From positions 1 to 33,749 of the IMG/VR virus record IMGVR_UViG_3300025759_011171: a stretch of DNA of 33,749 nt. The stretch is one strand, 5' to 3'. The position numbers and the translations under genes were made by a program. Below, piece by piece: positions 6,009-12,702 of this stretch. Every line of letters starts with the position of its first letter. The stretch's first letter is position 1. The notes under the pieces are model-generated. The model searched no databases, had not been told where the DNA came from, and saw nothing but the letters and a program-made list of their open reading frames with translations. The DNA comes from a virus.

Positions 6009-6437
6009 ATGTATGAGTACCGCGTCGATGTTCTACATATCATTGATGGCGATACTGTAGATGTAGATATTGATTTAGGCTTTGGTGTATGGCTTAAAGA
6101 CGAACGTGTCCGTATTATGGGCATTGACACACCAGAATCCCGCACAAAAGATAAGGTAGAAAAGAAGTTTGGACTTGCTGCCAAGGCTAGACTGAAATCC
6201 TTGTTGGGTAAACAAGCGATTCTAAAAACACAAGTTAATAAAAGCGGTGAGGATATGAAAGGTAAGTTTGGACGTATCCTAGGAGACTTTGTTGCAGAAG
6301 ATGGTCGTATGGTCACAGAAGTTATGGTTGCTGAAGGACATTGTGTACCTTACTTTGGCGGAAGCAAAGAAGATGTTCAAGCTCAACACATGAAGAACAG
6401 AGAACGCCTAGTTGCTGAAGGCGTTGTCAAACTATAA
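6009..6437 (+). CDS. Staphylococcal-nuclease-like (SNase/TNase) endonuclease
   Basis: 142 aa, a single SNase domain. Visible active-site elements: DGDTVDVDIDL (Asp13/Asp15, metal binding), RVRIMGIDTPESR (Arg35, Asp40, Thr41, Glu43) and FGRILGDF (Arg89). These match the catalytic Asp, Arg, Asp, Glu and Arg of staphylococcal nuclease with nearly the same spacing. It cuts DNA or RNA using Ca2+. No signal peptide, so cytoplasmic. RBS AAGGAGG precedes ATG 6009. In T4-like marine phages such nucleases may degrade host DNA or act in repair; with a late promoter, a role in packaging or clean-up is possible. Confidence 0.9.
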   Translation: MYEYRVDVLHIIDGDTVDVDIDLGFGVWLKDERVRIMGIDTPESRTKDKVEKKFGLAAKARLKSLLGKQAILKTQVNKSGEDMKGKFGRILGDFVAEDGRMVTEVMVAEGHCVPYFGGSKEDVQAQHMKNRERLVAEGVVKL

Positions 6438-6441
6438 ACGG

Positions 6442-6469
6442 TTGACTAACCACTAGTTCATGCTATAAT
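6442..6469 (+). promoter_or_regulatory. Sigma-70-type promoter with extended -10
   Basis: TTGACT (6442-6447), 16 nt, TGC-TATAAT (-10 at 6464-6469). The TG before the -10 box is shared with several promoters in this window. Start expected near 6476, 25 nt before the endolysin ATG at 6501. Confidence 0.7.
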
Positions 6470-6500
6470 TAACTATTACTAACTTATAATGAGGTGTGCT

Positions 6501-7223
6501 ATGAAAGCAATTACCGGCGTGTTGATTATTGGTTTTATTACCGGTGTAGTAAGTTATTACTACCTTGGAGAGCCACGTACAGAAGTTAAAGTAGTAGAAG
6601 TAGAAAAAGTAGTAGAGCGTATTGTTCCCTTAGAACGGGAAGTTGTTAAGACAGTTGAAGTTCCTAAATTGGTAGAAAAAACCGTTACAGTTGTAAAGGA
6701 AGTTCCTACTACTAAAACTCGTATTGTTTACCTGCCACAGATTCCTGAAAATATCAAGGTAGACATAAAGGAACAGTACTGCTTGGCTCTCAATATGTAT
6801 AGAGAGGCAGGCAATCAGAGTGTTGCAGGAATGATTGCTGTGGGCCGCGTTGTTATGAACCGTGTGAGCGATCGTAGATTTCCAGGCAGTCCGTGTGAGG
6901 TAATTTACGAAGGTCCACAAACTGAGAGTTGGAAAACTAAGGGCAAAGATGTTCCTGAGAGCGAGCGCAAGTATTATCCTGTAAGAAACAAGTGTCAGTT
7001 TAGTTGGTATTGTGATGGTAAAGAGGACGACGTTATCAACACGGAAAGTGTGAAATGGAAGATAGCAAACGATATTGCTTATCAGATTCTAGTATTTGAT
7101 CGCTGGGGTGGAATTGTTGAAGGTGCTACACACTATCATGCTGATTACGTAAGCCCAGCCTGGAATAAAACTATGCGGCTTGTAGCTACCATCGATAACC
7201 ATAAATTCTATAGATGGGATTAG
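6501..7223 (+). CDS. Membrane-anchored SleB/CwlJ-type cell-wall hydrolase (endolysin)
   Basis: 240 aa from ATG 6501, chosen because GAGG lies 7 nt upstream. Residues 1-22 form an uncleaved membrane anchor (KAITGVLIIGFITGVV). Residues about 30-75 are a charged stalk of alternating Val and charged residues (VEVEKVVERIV, VVKTVEVPKLVEKTV). The catalytic SleB/CwlJ-like (Hydrolase_2) domain starts near residue 90: ALNMYREAGNQSVAGMIAV, then VVMNRV, CQFSWYCDGK, and ATHYHADYVSP near the end. These match the family (Glu in YxEA, QFSWxxDG, ATHYH). It cleaves peptidoglycan. The N-terminal anchor suggests a signal-arrest type endolysin. It has its own promoter at 6442. Confidence 0.88.
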   Translation: MKAITGVLIIGFITGVVSYYYLGEPRTEVKVVEVEKVVERIVPLEREVVKTVEVPKLVEKTVTVVKEVPTTKTRIVYLPQIPENIKVDIKEQYCLALNMYREAGNQSVAGMIAVGRVVMNRVSDRRFPGSPCEVIYEGPQTESWKTKGKDVPESERKYYPVRNKCQFSWYCDGKEDDVINTESVKWKIANDIAYQILVFDRWGGIVEGATHYHADYVSPAWNKTMRLVATIDNHKFYRWD

Positions 7224-7985
7224 ATGTTTAATACAGCAGGATTAGATAAAGCTAAAGCAGACTTTGCCAGAGATCGTTATTGCGTGATAGATAACATTCT
7301 AGAAGAAAAGTATATCACTGAAATCAATGATGCTGTTAAGAAAATCAACTACGGACGCTGGGGCTGCATACATACTAGCCACCAAAAAATATCACCTGAA
7401 AAACTTGCTACTCTAGATGAAGTGGCTCTAAGAGATGAATATAAACAGGGTGGTAAGGAAACCTTTGGCTATTGGCATATGGCTAAATGGATTCTTAAAG
7501 AACAGGATTGTGTGTTTATAGAACATCCACTAACTACAGAGTTTACGCGGGTGTGTGTAGAAGATTACCAGTTAGGCAAGCCAGATCCTAGTTTTATAGA
7601 TCTAGCAGAATATGTTAGTGGCTTTACTAATATGTACACAAAAGACCCCACCTACAGTGCCTACGACCATACGAGTTGGCTAAAAGCACACCATGATCCC
7701 AGACGATGGATGGCATATATATTCTACTTAAATGATACATGGGAAACGCACTGGGGCGGACAACTATGTATAATGAACGACGACGAGCGCACTATTAAAA
7801 CAAGTGTAGAACCCTTTGGTAATCGCTTGCTATTAATGGATGTTAGTGCTACAATTAAAGATAGGATTAATAAACACTTTATTAGTCCTGTGAGTTACGC
7901 TGCGGATCATCCTCGTTATACATTAACAGGCTGGTTTTATCAAAAGGATACCAGCGGACCCAGTCCACTTGGAGAAAACACATGA
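7224..7985 (+). CDS. 2-oxoglutarate/Fe(II)-dependent oxygenase
   Basis: 253 aa, prolyl-4-hydroxylase-like 2OG-Fe(II) oxygenase. The iron triad is visible: His156-x-Asp158 in LKAHHDPRRW and a distal His218 in INKHFISPVS; Arg231 in HPRYTLTGWFY is the 2OG-binding Arg. FYLNDTWETHWGGQL between them is the typical jelly-roll strand and turn (YLN..W...GG.L). The enzyme hydroxylates an unknown substrate; in marine phages such genes are common and may modify proteins or nucleotides. It starts directly after the endolysin stop and overlaps the next gene by 4 nt (ATGA), so it is probably in the endolysin operon. Confidence 0.88.
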   Translation: MFNTAGLDKAKADFARDRYCVIDNILEEKYITEINDAVKKINYGRWGCIHTSHQKISPEKLATLDEVALRDEYKQGGKETFGYWHMAKWILKEQDCVFIEHPLTTEFTRVCVEDYQLGKPDPSFIDLAEYVSGFTNMYTKDPTYSAYDHTSWLKAHHDPRRWMAYIFYLNDTWETHWGGQLCIMNDDERTIKTSVEPFGNRLLLMDVSATIKDRINKHFISPVSYAADHPRYTLTGWFYQKDTSGPSPLGENT

Positions 7986-8266
7986 ATGACAACGATGATG
8001 AAAAGATTGTACACCTTAACGTAGTAAGCAAAGAAGATGAACTGTCACCGGATGAACGTAACCGTGCTAGTGTAGTAGAAGTATTAGAAGAAATGCTAGA
8101 ACGTGCACGAGCGGGAGATATTACTGAACTAGTTGCTACTAGCGTTGATGCAGACGGCGATGCTTGTATTCATGTAAGTAGTGCAGATTGGCTAGGAGCA
8201 GTTGGGTTGTATGAAGTAGGTAAGCATATTTTTGTTACACAATATAACGAAAGAATGGTTGACTAA
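7982..8266 (+). CDS. Hypothetical phage protein, 94 aa
   Basis: Acidic N-terminus (MNDNDDEKIVHL), a predicted helix ASVVEVLEEMLERARAGDI, and a C-terminal block LGAVGLYEVGKHIFV. From memory, proteins with VVEVLEE...AGDI and a GAVGLYE block recur in marine phages with no known role. Coupled by a 4-nt overlap to the oxygenase gene. No membrane segment. Confidence 0.65.
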   Translation: MNDNDDEKIVHLNVVSKEDELSPDERNRASVVEVLEEMLERARAGDITELVATSVDADGDACIHVSSADWLGAVGLYEVGKHIFVTQYNERMVD

Positions 8267-8286
8267 CTTGTAATCCGTGCTATTAT
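8259..8286 (+). promoter_or_regulatory. Extended -10 promoter, predicted leaderless
   Basis: TTGACT (8259-8264), 16 nt, TGC-TATTAT (-10 at 8281-8286). Only TAGCAT separates the -10 box from the ATG at 8293, so transcription should begin at or next to the start codon. No Shine-Dalgarno is present. The -35 box overlaps the end of the previous gene. Confidence 0.7.
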
Positions 8287-8292
8287 TAGCAT

Positions 8293-8529
8293 ATGAAATA
8301 CAAGAAACGCTACTTTAAACCCGTTGATATGAACACTGAAAACCATTTCATGGTTGGTGTTATTTGGCCAATTACAGGTAGTAAGGGTAATACATACGAT
8401 ATTGAATTACATCCACAGGGTTTTGATTGTAGTTGCCCTGGTTTTGGGTTTCATGGTAGTTGTAAACATGTAAAAATGGTTGCTAAAAAGTTTACTTGTG
8501 ACCGTGTTCCGCTATACAAAGCTGCTTAA
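8293..8529 (+). CDS. SWIM-type zinc-finger protein, 78 aa
   Basis: Contains FDCSCPGFGFHGSCKHV: C-x-C-x(8)-C-x-H, the SWIM zinc-finger signature. Upstream PITGSKGNTYDIELHPQGF is a beta-hairpin preceding the finger, as in other SWIM proteins. SWIM domains bind DNA or protein partners. No other domain is present. Single-finger SWIM proteins recur in marine phages. Predicted leaderless mRNA from the promoter at 8259. Confidence 0.8.
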   Translation: MKYKKRYFKPVDMNTENHFMVGVIWPITGSKGNTYDIELHPQGFDCSCPGFGFHGSCKHVKMVAKKFTCDRVPLYKAA

Positions 8530-8534
8530 TAACT

Positions 8535-8813
8535 ATGTTTGATGACAAGTGTATGGATGCTATAGAGAACCCAAATATGATGATTCCTTGGTATCTTATG
8601 GCAGCATATTCATACTACGAACAGGACGATCCCATATTGAGTGATGGATTGTTTGATGGTCTAGCTAAACGTATGCTAGAGTGTTGGGATGATATAGATC
8701 ACTGGCACAAAGATCTGATCACAACTGAAGACCTAGAAGCAGGAACCCTGCTCGCTAGGGATTTTCCAGAACGTGTAAAAGGTGCTGTAAAGCATCTACG
8801 TTCAAATAAATAG
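8535..8813 (+). CDS. Stand-alone LigA N-terminal (Ia-like) domain protein, 92 aa
   Basis: The core PWYLMAAYSYYEQDDPILSDGLFDGLAKRMLECW resembles the first domain of NAD-dependent DNA ligase (Y-x-Y-Y-x-x-D-x-P-x-x-S-D-x-x-Y/F-D-x-L). In LigA this Ia domain binds the nicotinamide part of NAD. No nucleotidyltransferase domain follows, so this is not a ligase; it may bind NAD or simply reuse the fold. The start at 8535 lies 5 nt after the SWIM stop, with no strong RBS. Confidence 0.6.
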   Translation: MFDDKCMDAIENPNMMIPWYLMAAYSYYEQDDPILSDGLFDGLAKRMLECWDDIDHWHKDLITTEDLEAGTLLARDFPERVKGAVKHLRSNK

Positions 8814-8830
8814 GCTGTAAGGAGAACGTT

Positions 8831-9241
8831 ATGAACATTAAGCGTATTATTGTTGTTAGTTTATTTGCCCTTAGTTTGTCGGCATGTGTTGCTCATAATA
8901 ATCAGGAAAAAGGTGCTATTATCGGCGGCGCCGCTGGAGGGTTGCTTGGCACTACAATAGGCGGAGGCAGTGGAATGGCAGCCGCTACTATAGTTGGTGC
9001 AGTTGTAGGCACGATGGCTGGAGCAGCGGTAGGCGAAAGCATTGACCGCCAAGAAGCAAATCAAAATAAACAGGTGCTTGCTCCATATGATCCATCATAT
9101 CGGGACATGACAGGGCCTTGCTCACAATATCGTAATAATGAGGGTGCTTATAGTGCATGCCATAGGGGTGTTGCACAGGCAAATCAAGAGCGTCAACGTG
9201 CTCTAGAAGAACAAGCATATAAGTCTGGTAGAGGTTACTAG
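8831..9241 (+). CDS. Glycine-zipper lipoprotein
   Basis: 136 aa, signal peptide with lipobox LSLSAC (lipidated Cys19). Residues about 30-75 are a glycine zipper (GAIIGGAAGGLLGTTIGGG, then AAATIVGAVVGTMAGAAVG), the pattern of Gly-zipper/SlyB/17-kDa-antigen outer-membrane lipoproteins. The C-terminal part contains two Cys (GPCSQYRNN, YSACHRG) and an alanine/glutamine-rich helix. RBS AAGGAG precedes ATG. It may alter the outer membrane during infection, for example in superinfection exclusion or lysis; that is inference. Confidence 0.8.
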   Translation: MNIKRIIVVSLFALSLSACVAHNNQEKGAIIGGAAGGLLGTTIGGGSGMAAATIVGAVVGTMAGAAVGESIDRQEANQNKQVLAPYDPSYRDMTGPCSQYRNNEGAYSACHRGVAQANQERQRALEEQAYKSGRGY

Positions 9242-9247
9242 AAACGG

Positions 9248-9275
9248 TTGACGCTAGCCCTATATGTGCTAATAT
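9248..9275 (+). promoter_or_regulatory. Extended -10 promoter, part of a duplicated regulatory module
   Basis: TTGACG (9248-9253), 16 nt, TGC-TAATAT (-10 at 9270-9275). The whole block through the RBS matches the block at 31275-31330 almost base for base (shared ATATGTGCTAATAT and TAGGAAATGAGGA). Confidence 0.7.
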
Positions 9276-9300
9276 GTATATGTAGGAAATGAGGACGGAC

Positions 9301-9702
9301 ATGTACACAGAACGCGAAGAGCTTGTTACTTACATTTACGAAGGTCACAAAGATGCCTACGGCGTTAAGGGCCGTCACTACAACTTCGATGCTATGAGCA
9401 TTGACGAGCTCCGTGCTGAAGCTGATCGCATCAACAATGCTGTTGTTGAAGCTATTGCCGAGGAAAAGAGCCAAGAAGCTCTTGCTGAAGCCCGGTTTGA
9501 AAGCCGTATTGTTGAGAGCATTCAGCTGGGTGCTGAAAGCCGTGAGGATGCCATTCGTTGGATCCTCCAGGCGGAAGGGCTGGACAAGGAATATGACGCT
9601 GGCTATATTTGCTATAGCCTGGGTCTGACCTACAGCCGTGAGGCAGAGTTTAAACCGTTTGTTAGCTGGGACCATGATCCCCGCAACGAGTTGCACTGGT
9701 AA
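9301..9702 (+). CDS. Conserved phage protein, 133 aa
   Basis: Start chosen at ATG 9301, 6 nt after GAGGACGG; ATG 9289 lies inside the RBS. The product begins MYTEREELVTYIYEGHKDAYGVKGRHYNF, followed by a helix with SIDELRAEADRI and an Ala/Glu-rich helical middle. This GVKGRHY start is one I remember from many tailed-phage proteins of unknown function. Codons are more GC-rich than in neighbours (CTCC, GCCG, CCGG). It carries the duplicated promoter/leader module, so it is probably early. It overlaps the next start by 1 nt. Confidence 0.75.
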   Translation: MYTEREELVTYIYEGHKDAYGVKGRHYNFDAMSIDELRAEADRINNAVVEAIAEEKSQEALAEARFESRIVESIQLGAESREDAIRWILQAEGLDKEYDAGYICYSLGLTYSREAEFKPFVSWDHDPRNELHW

Positions 9703-10040
9703 TGATTGAAGTTGAAGTGTTTGATAGCGGTAACACTGTAGATGCTGTAGGTACAAGCCTGCAGGGTTATGTTATGGCAACCTATGCAGAACTTGAAGAA
9801 GTGTTTGGCGAGAACCTTGGCCCTAGTGACAAGGTTTTTAACGAGTTTCGTTGTGAAATCCTTGTGTGGAATGACGTTGTGGAAACAGAAGATGTTTATA
9901 CCGTCACACTTTACGATTGGAAAGAGGATAGTCCACTGACTGCTCGTACTGGAACCTATCGTTGGCACGTTGGCGGATTGTGTGCTGATGCACCCTACCT
10001 CGTAGAGGACGTTTTGGAAGATTATCGTAGGAAACGCTAA
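9702..10040 (+). CDS. Conserved phage protein, 112 aa
   Basis: Contains SLQGYVMATYAELEEVFGENL near residue 20, then a beta-rich domain with YTVTLYDWKEDSP and YRWHVGG. From memory, this GY-x-x-ATY-x-EL-x-x-x-FG pattern with a later YRWHIGG recurs in diverse tailed phages; no function known to me. Translationally coupled to the upstream gene (TAATG overlap at 9700-9704). Confidence 0.7.
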   Translation: MIEVEVFDSGNTVDAVGTSLQGYVMATYAELEEVFGENLGPSDKVFNEFRCEILVWNDVVETEDVYTVTLYDWKEDSPLTARTGTYRWHVGGLCADAPYLVEDVLEDYRRKR

Positions 10041-10075
10041 AGATCTACACAAACTACTAGAGGAGAGTTTTTACA

Positions 10076-10264
10076 ATGCCTAAAAAGATGACCGTTGAGG
10101 ACGAGCTCCTCACTATTCCAACCTTTCTTAATCGTACTATCAATCCTGAGAAGGTCGCTGTTGGTTACACTAATGTAGACGGCAAGCTCTACAAGGTTGA
10201 TAGTGAAGGTAACCTTTTTGATGCCCATACTAACAAGCTCAAGCGGGGCAAGAAGAATGGATGA
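10076..10264 (+). CDS. Small phage protein, 62 aa
   Basis: RBS GAGGAGAG lies upstream of ATG 10076. The product (MPKKMTVEDELLTIPTFLNR, then VGYTNVDGKLYKVDSEGNLFD) has a beta-hairpin region and a Lys/Arg-rich tail. No family recognised. It overlaps the deaminase gene start by 8 nt, so the two are probably co-translated. Confidence 0.65.
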   Translation: MPKKMTVEDELLTIPTFLNRTINPEKVAVGYTNVDGKLYKVDSEGNLFDAHTNKLKRGKKNG

Positions 10265-10703
10265 CGTACCGCCGCCGTCGCCCTTGGGGCGTCGCGATTA
10301 TAGAATAATGGACTTCCTGCGCAGGCAGGCTATTGACAATGAGGGTGCTAGTAGAGCAAAGATGGCCGCGGCTGTCGTGCTCAAGGGTAAAATTATAAGC
10401 ACTGGTCGTAATCAATATAAAACACATCCTATTGCTACAGAATATGGCAAGAACAGTGATGCTATATTCCTGCATGCAGAAACTCATGCTATTGTGAACA
10501 GCCTTAACCATTTGGACAAGGATGATCTGTGTAAGGCTACCCTGTACATCTATAGAGTTAAGCGCCCCGATAGCAGCAACAGTAGTTATATTAACGGGAT
10601 TGCAAAGCCCTGCAAGGGCTGTATGCGGGCTATTGCTGAGTTTGACTTTAAGCGTGTAGTCTACACCACAGATAACCCTGAGGAGTTCGCTGTCCTAGAA
10701 TAA
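10257..10703 (+). CDS. Cytidine/deoxycytidylate deaminase-like zinc enzyme
   Basis: 148 aa. Zinc-binding and catalytic motifs of the CDA superfamily are present: FLHAETHAI (His, catalytic Glu) and KPCKGCMRAI (PCxxC). Upstream KMAAAVVLKGKIISTGRNQYKTHP fits the first core strands. Short for dCMP deaminase and without an obvious nucleotide-specific insert, so it could act on dCMP, cytidine, RNA or another amine. Start chosen at 10257, overlapping the previous gene by 8 nt; the longer upstream frame would overlap it by 68 nt. The stop is immediately inside a late promoter box that serves the next gene. Confidence 0.8.
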   Translation: MDDVPPPSPLGRRDYRIMDFLRRQAIDNEGASRAKMAAAVVLKGKIISTGRNQYKTHPIATEYGKNSDAIFLHAETHAIVNSLNHLDKDDLCKATLYIYRVKRPDSSNSSYINGIAKPCKGCMRAIAEFDFKRVVYTTDNPEEFAVLE

Positions 10704-10706
10704 ATA
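10700..10706 (+). promoter_or_regulatory. Late promoter box ATAAATA, predicted leaderless
   Basis: ATAAATA then CTAT then ATG at 10711. The box overlaps the deaminase stop codon. If it acts like a T4 late promoter, transcription starts at about the A of the ATG. Confidence 0.6.
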
Positions 10707-10710
10707 CTAT

Positions 10711-11331
10711 ATGCAGTTTAAAGATTTAATAACAGAAACCTATATTAACGCAATTGGCTTTGATGATCGTGCACAAGCAATCAAAGAAAAGTACAAGGAT
10801 GCAGTATGGCAGTTGCTTCAAAAAAGTTATGCTGGTATAGGTGGTATAAAAGGTAATGGATTTGGTAGCCCAGATGAGATGGTTGCCAAGATACCTTTTT
10901 GGAAAATAGCAACACGATCAGGTAAGCCTGTTGCTGTTATTCTTTATAAAGACAAACAGGGTCGTAAAAGTGTAGCAAGCGGAAGTGACGGCAGCGAGGA
11001 CGCAAAGTTCTTTATTAACGATATCTTTAAAAATGAAATCTATCGCAGTTACGGTGAGAAATCCAAGGCAGCACTTGGTAAGGTTATGAAGACATATCCC
11101 TGGGATGTCCTTAAAAACTATACCCGAACACCTGCTGAGGCTGAAAAGATACTCCGCAAGTATAAACTTACACCAATTAAGAGTGTACCGCAAGCAGAGT
11201 GGCCAGAGGATGCACAGATGACACTCACACGTTATCCTGAACTACTAGACTATGGATATCTACGTGATTTAAATGGTAAGCCCACATTTAAAGTGCTAAT
11301 AGGCACACCCGGACAAAACATAATCGGTTGA
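10711..11331 (+). CDS. Late phage protein, possible head-packaged protein, 206 aa
   Basis: Begins MQFKDLITETY, which resembles the short capsid-targeting leader of T4 internal proteins (M-x-x-aromatic-x-E/D-h-h-x-E), where gp21 protease cuts after I/L-x-E; here the cut would be after ITE at residue 9. Later features: GGIKGNGFGSPDEMVAKIPFW, AVILYKDKQGRKS and YLRDLNGKPTFKVLIGTPG. There is no membrane segment. I recall similar proteins in marine myophages without function. The late promoter box 4 nt from the ATG supports late, virion-linked expression. The targeting leader is inference. Confidence 0.65.
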   Translation: MQFKDLITETYINAIGFDDRAQAIKEKYKDAVWQLLQKSYAGIGGIKGNGFGSPDEMVAKIPFWKIATRSGKPVAVILYKDKQGRKSVASGSDGSEDAKFFINDIFKNEIYRSYGEKSKAALGKVMKTYPWDVLKNYTRTPAEAEKILRKYKLTPIKSVPQAEWPEDAQMTLTRYPELLDYGYLRDLNGKPTFKVLIGTPGQNIIG

Positions 11332-11355
11332 CGTATTGCCTATACGTGTTATTAT
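11328..11355 (+). promoter_or_regulatory. Sigma-70-type promoter before the esterase-like gene
   Basis: TTGACG (11328-11333), 16 nt, TGT-TATTAT (-10 at 11350-11355). The -35 box overlaps the previous stop. Start near 11362; ATG at 11380 has no clear Shine-Dalgarno. Confidence 0.65.
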
Positions 11356-11379
11356 ATTAAGTAAACAGTTTGGTAGATT

Positions 11380-11952
11380 ATGAATATACTATACCTTCAT
11401 GGGTTTGGTAGCGAATACGATCCAGCCAGCCCTAAAATAAAAATGCTTGAAAAGTTTGGCTCAGTAAGTGGCGTAAACATAGATTATACCCGTGGGTTTA
11501 CCTATGTATACGAGTTAGTATGCGGCATCTGCTTGAGTGAGGACATTGATCTACTAGTAGGCACTAGTATGGGCGGCTATACAGCGTCACACGTAGGTGC
11601 TAGATTGGGCATGCCGTTTGTAGCACTTAATCCAGCAGTTACCCCTAATGTAGCACTACACAAGTACACAGGTACTGATATAACAGACTACACTGGCAGG
11701 AAATACACGTTGACCAGCGACGTGGTAGATGCATATCCTGATATAAACACAGAAGGTTGTGGTTGCGTAATTGTAGAGCTAGGAGATGAAGTAATACCTG
11801 CTCTTCAAACTCAATGGAGATTAGACAGTGTATATGAAGTTCATGTACTGCCTAGGGGGTCACATAAATTTACAGATCTTAAATCTGCCAGCAAAATTAT
11901 ACAAGAATTTTCAGTGAACAGCATGGCTACATACGGAGCACTACATGAATAG
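11380..11952 (+). CDS. Alpha/beta-hydrolase, UPF0227/YqiA-type esterase
   Basis: 190 aa. Motifs in order: ILYLHGFGSEYDPASPK (oxyanion HG), LLVGTSMGGYTASHVG (nucleophile elbow G-T-S-M-G-G, Ser at about 67), ALNPAVTP, VIVELGDEVIP (Asp) and RGSHKFTDL (His). Order and short size match the UPF0227/YqiA family, whose E. coli member hydrolyses short acyl esters. Cytoplasmic, no signal peptide. The phage role is unknown; it could act on a host metabolite or on an acylated envelope component. It has its own early-type promoter, and a late promoter starts right after its stop. Confidence 0.85.
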   Translation: MNILYLHGFGSEYDPASPKIKMLEKFGSVSGVNIDYTRGFTYVYELVCGICLSEDIDLLVGTSMGGYTASHVGARLGMPFVALNPAVTPNVALHKYTGTDITDYTGRKYTLTSDVVDAYPDINTEGCGCVIVELGDEVIPALQTQWRLDSVYEVHVLPRGSHKFTDLKSASKIIQEFSVNSMATYGALHE

Positions 11953-11959
11953 ATAAATA
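11953..11959 (+). promoter_or_regulatory. Late promoter box ATAAATA, predicted leaderless
   Basis: ATAAATA, CAGT, then ATG at 11964. Same geometry as the box at 10700. It would drive the structural block that follows. Confidence 0.6.
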
Positions 11960-11963
11960 CAGT

Positions 11964-12257
11964 ATGGACACTAGTGAACTTATTAAACGCCTATTGGGTG
12001 TAATTGATGAATACCAACAGGTAAATGAGCCTGTTGACGATAATCATTTCCGTCAGATTGAAGATTTAACTGACGATGATCGCAGTGCATGCGAGCCTGC
12101 AAATGCTCCCAATGAGCAATACGCAGGTATTGAAAGCGTGACAACTCACGCAGGCGGTGGGGTAAATGGACCTAAACACGCCGCAGATTTGCGTACAGAT
12201 TCGCCAAGTCTTTACCATTATCTAACACAGGTGGAGCATGACCGTGGCCAACATTAA
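11964..12257 (+). CDS. Small acidic late phage protein, 97 aa
   Basis: Helical start (MDTSELIKRLLGVIDEYQQV), acidic middle (NHFRQIEDLTDDDRS) and a Gly/His-rich tail (THAGGGVNGPKHAAD). No family recognised. The late promoter and its place as first gene before two structural-type genes suggest a virion or assembly role. It overlaps the next gene by 20 nt. Confidence 0.6.
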   Translation: MDTSELIKRLLGVIDEYQQVNEPVDDNHFRQIEDLTDDDRSACEPANAPNEQYAGIESVTTHAGGGVNGPKHAADLRTDSPSLYHYLTQVEHDRGQH

Positions 12258-12699
12258 TATCAAGTACAAGGGTTTAACAGGACTGTTAAATGACCTTACA
12301 ATCGACGACGGACAAACAATGGCACAACTTCGTACTGCTATTATTAGTGACGAAGGATTAGATAGTGCATATTATGGTCGTGTTAGTATTCACAAAAATG
12401 GACTTGTGAAAGACAGCACAGATTTTAGTGCTACTACACTTGTAAATGCAGGTATCGAAGCAGGTGATATTATTACAGTAAGTGCAGATCGCAATCAAGC
12501 TACACGACAGAAGAGTCAGGAAATGACACTGGATATTGCACAGTTGAAAAAGCAAGCAGGTGGTGATACTACAAAGCCTTACTATAGAAGTTTAAACACA
12601 TATGATGTTACAATCCTGCCAACTCGTTATGTAGGCGATACAGTGACAGACAATACAGGCGATGGGGATGTCCTAACACAAGGTCGCCCTTGGACATAA
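12238..12699 (+). CDS. Virion-type structural protein, 153 aa
   Basis: The N-terminal ~80 residues resemble a beta-grasp fold: IKYKGLTGLLNDLTIDDGQT, RTAIISDEGL, and ATTLVNAGIEAGDIITVSAD. Then a basic linker (ATRQKSQEMTLDIAQLKKQ) and a tail region (KPYYRSLNTYDVTILPTRY, ending LTQGRPWT). From memory, this linker plus YYR-x-x-NTYDI block is typical of structural proteins in marine T4-like phages near baseplate/tail genes. RBS GGAG lies 4 nt upstream. The exact virion part is unknown. Confidence 0.6.
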   Translation: MTVANINIKYKGLTGLLNDLTIDDGQTMAQLRTAIISDEGLDSAYYGRVSIHKNGLVKDSTDFSATTLVNAGIEAGDIITVSADRNQATRQKSQEMTLDIAQLKKQAGGDTTKPYYRSLNTYDVTILPTRYVGDTVTDNTGDGDVLTQGRPWT

Positions 12700-12702
12700 A
12701 CC

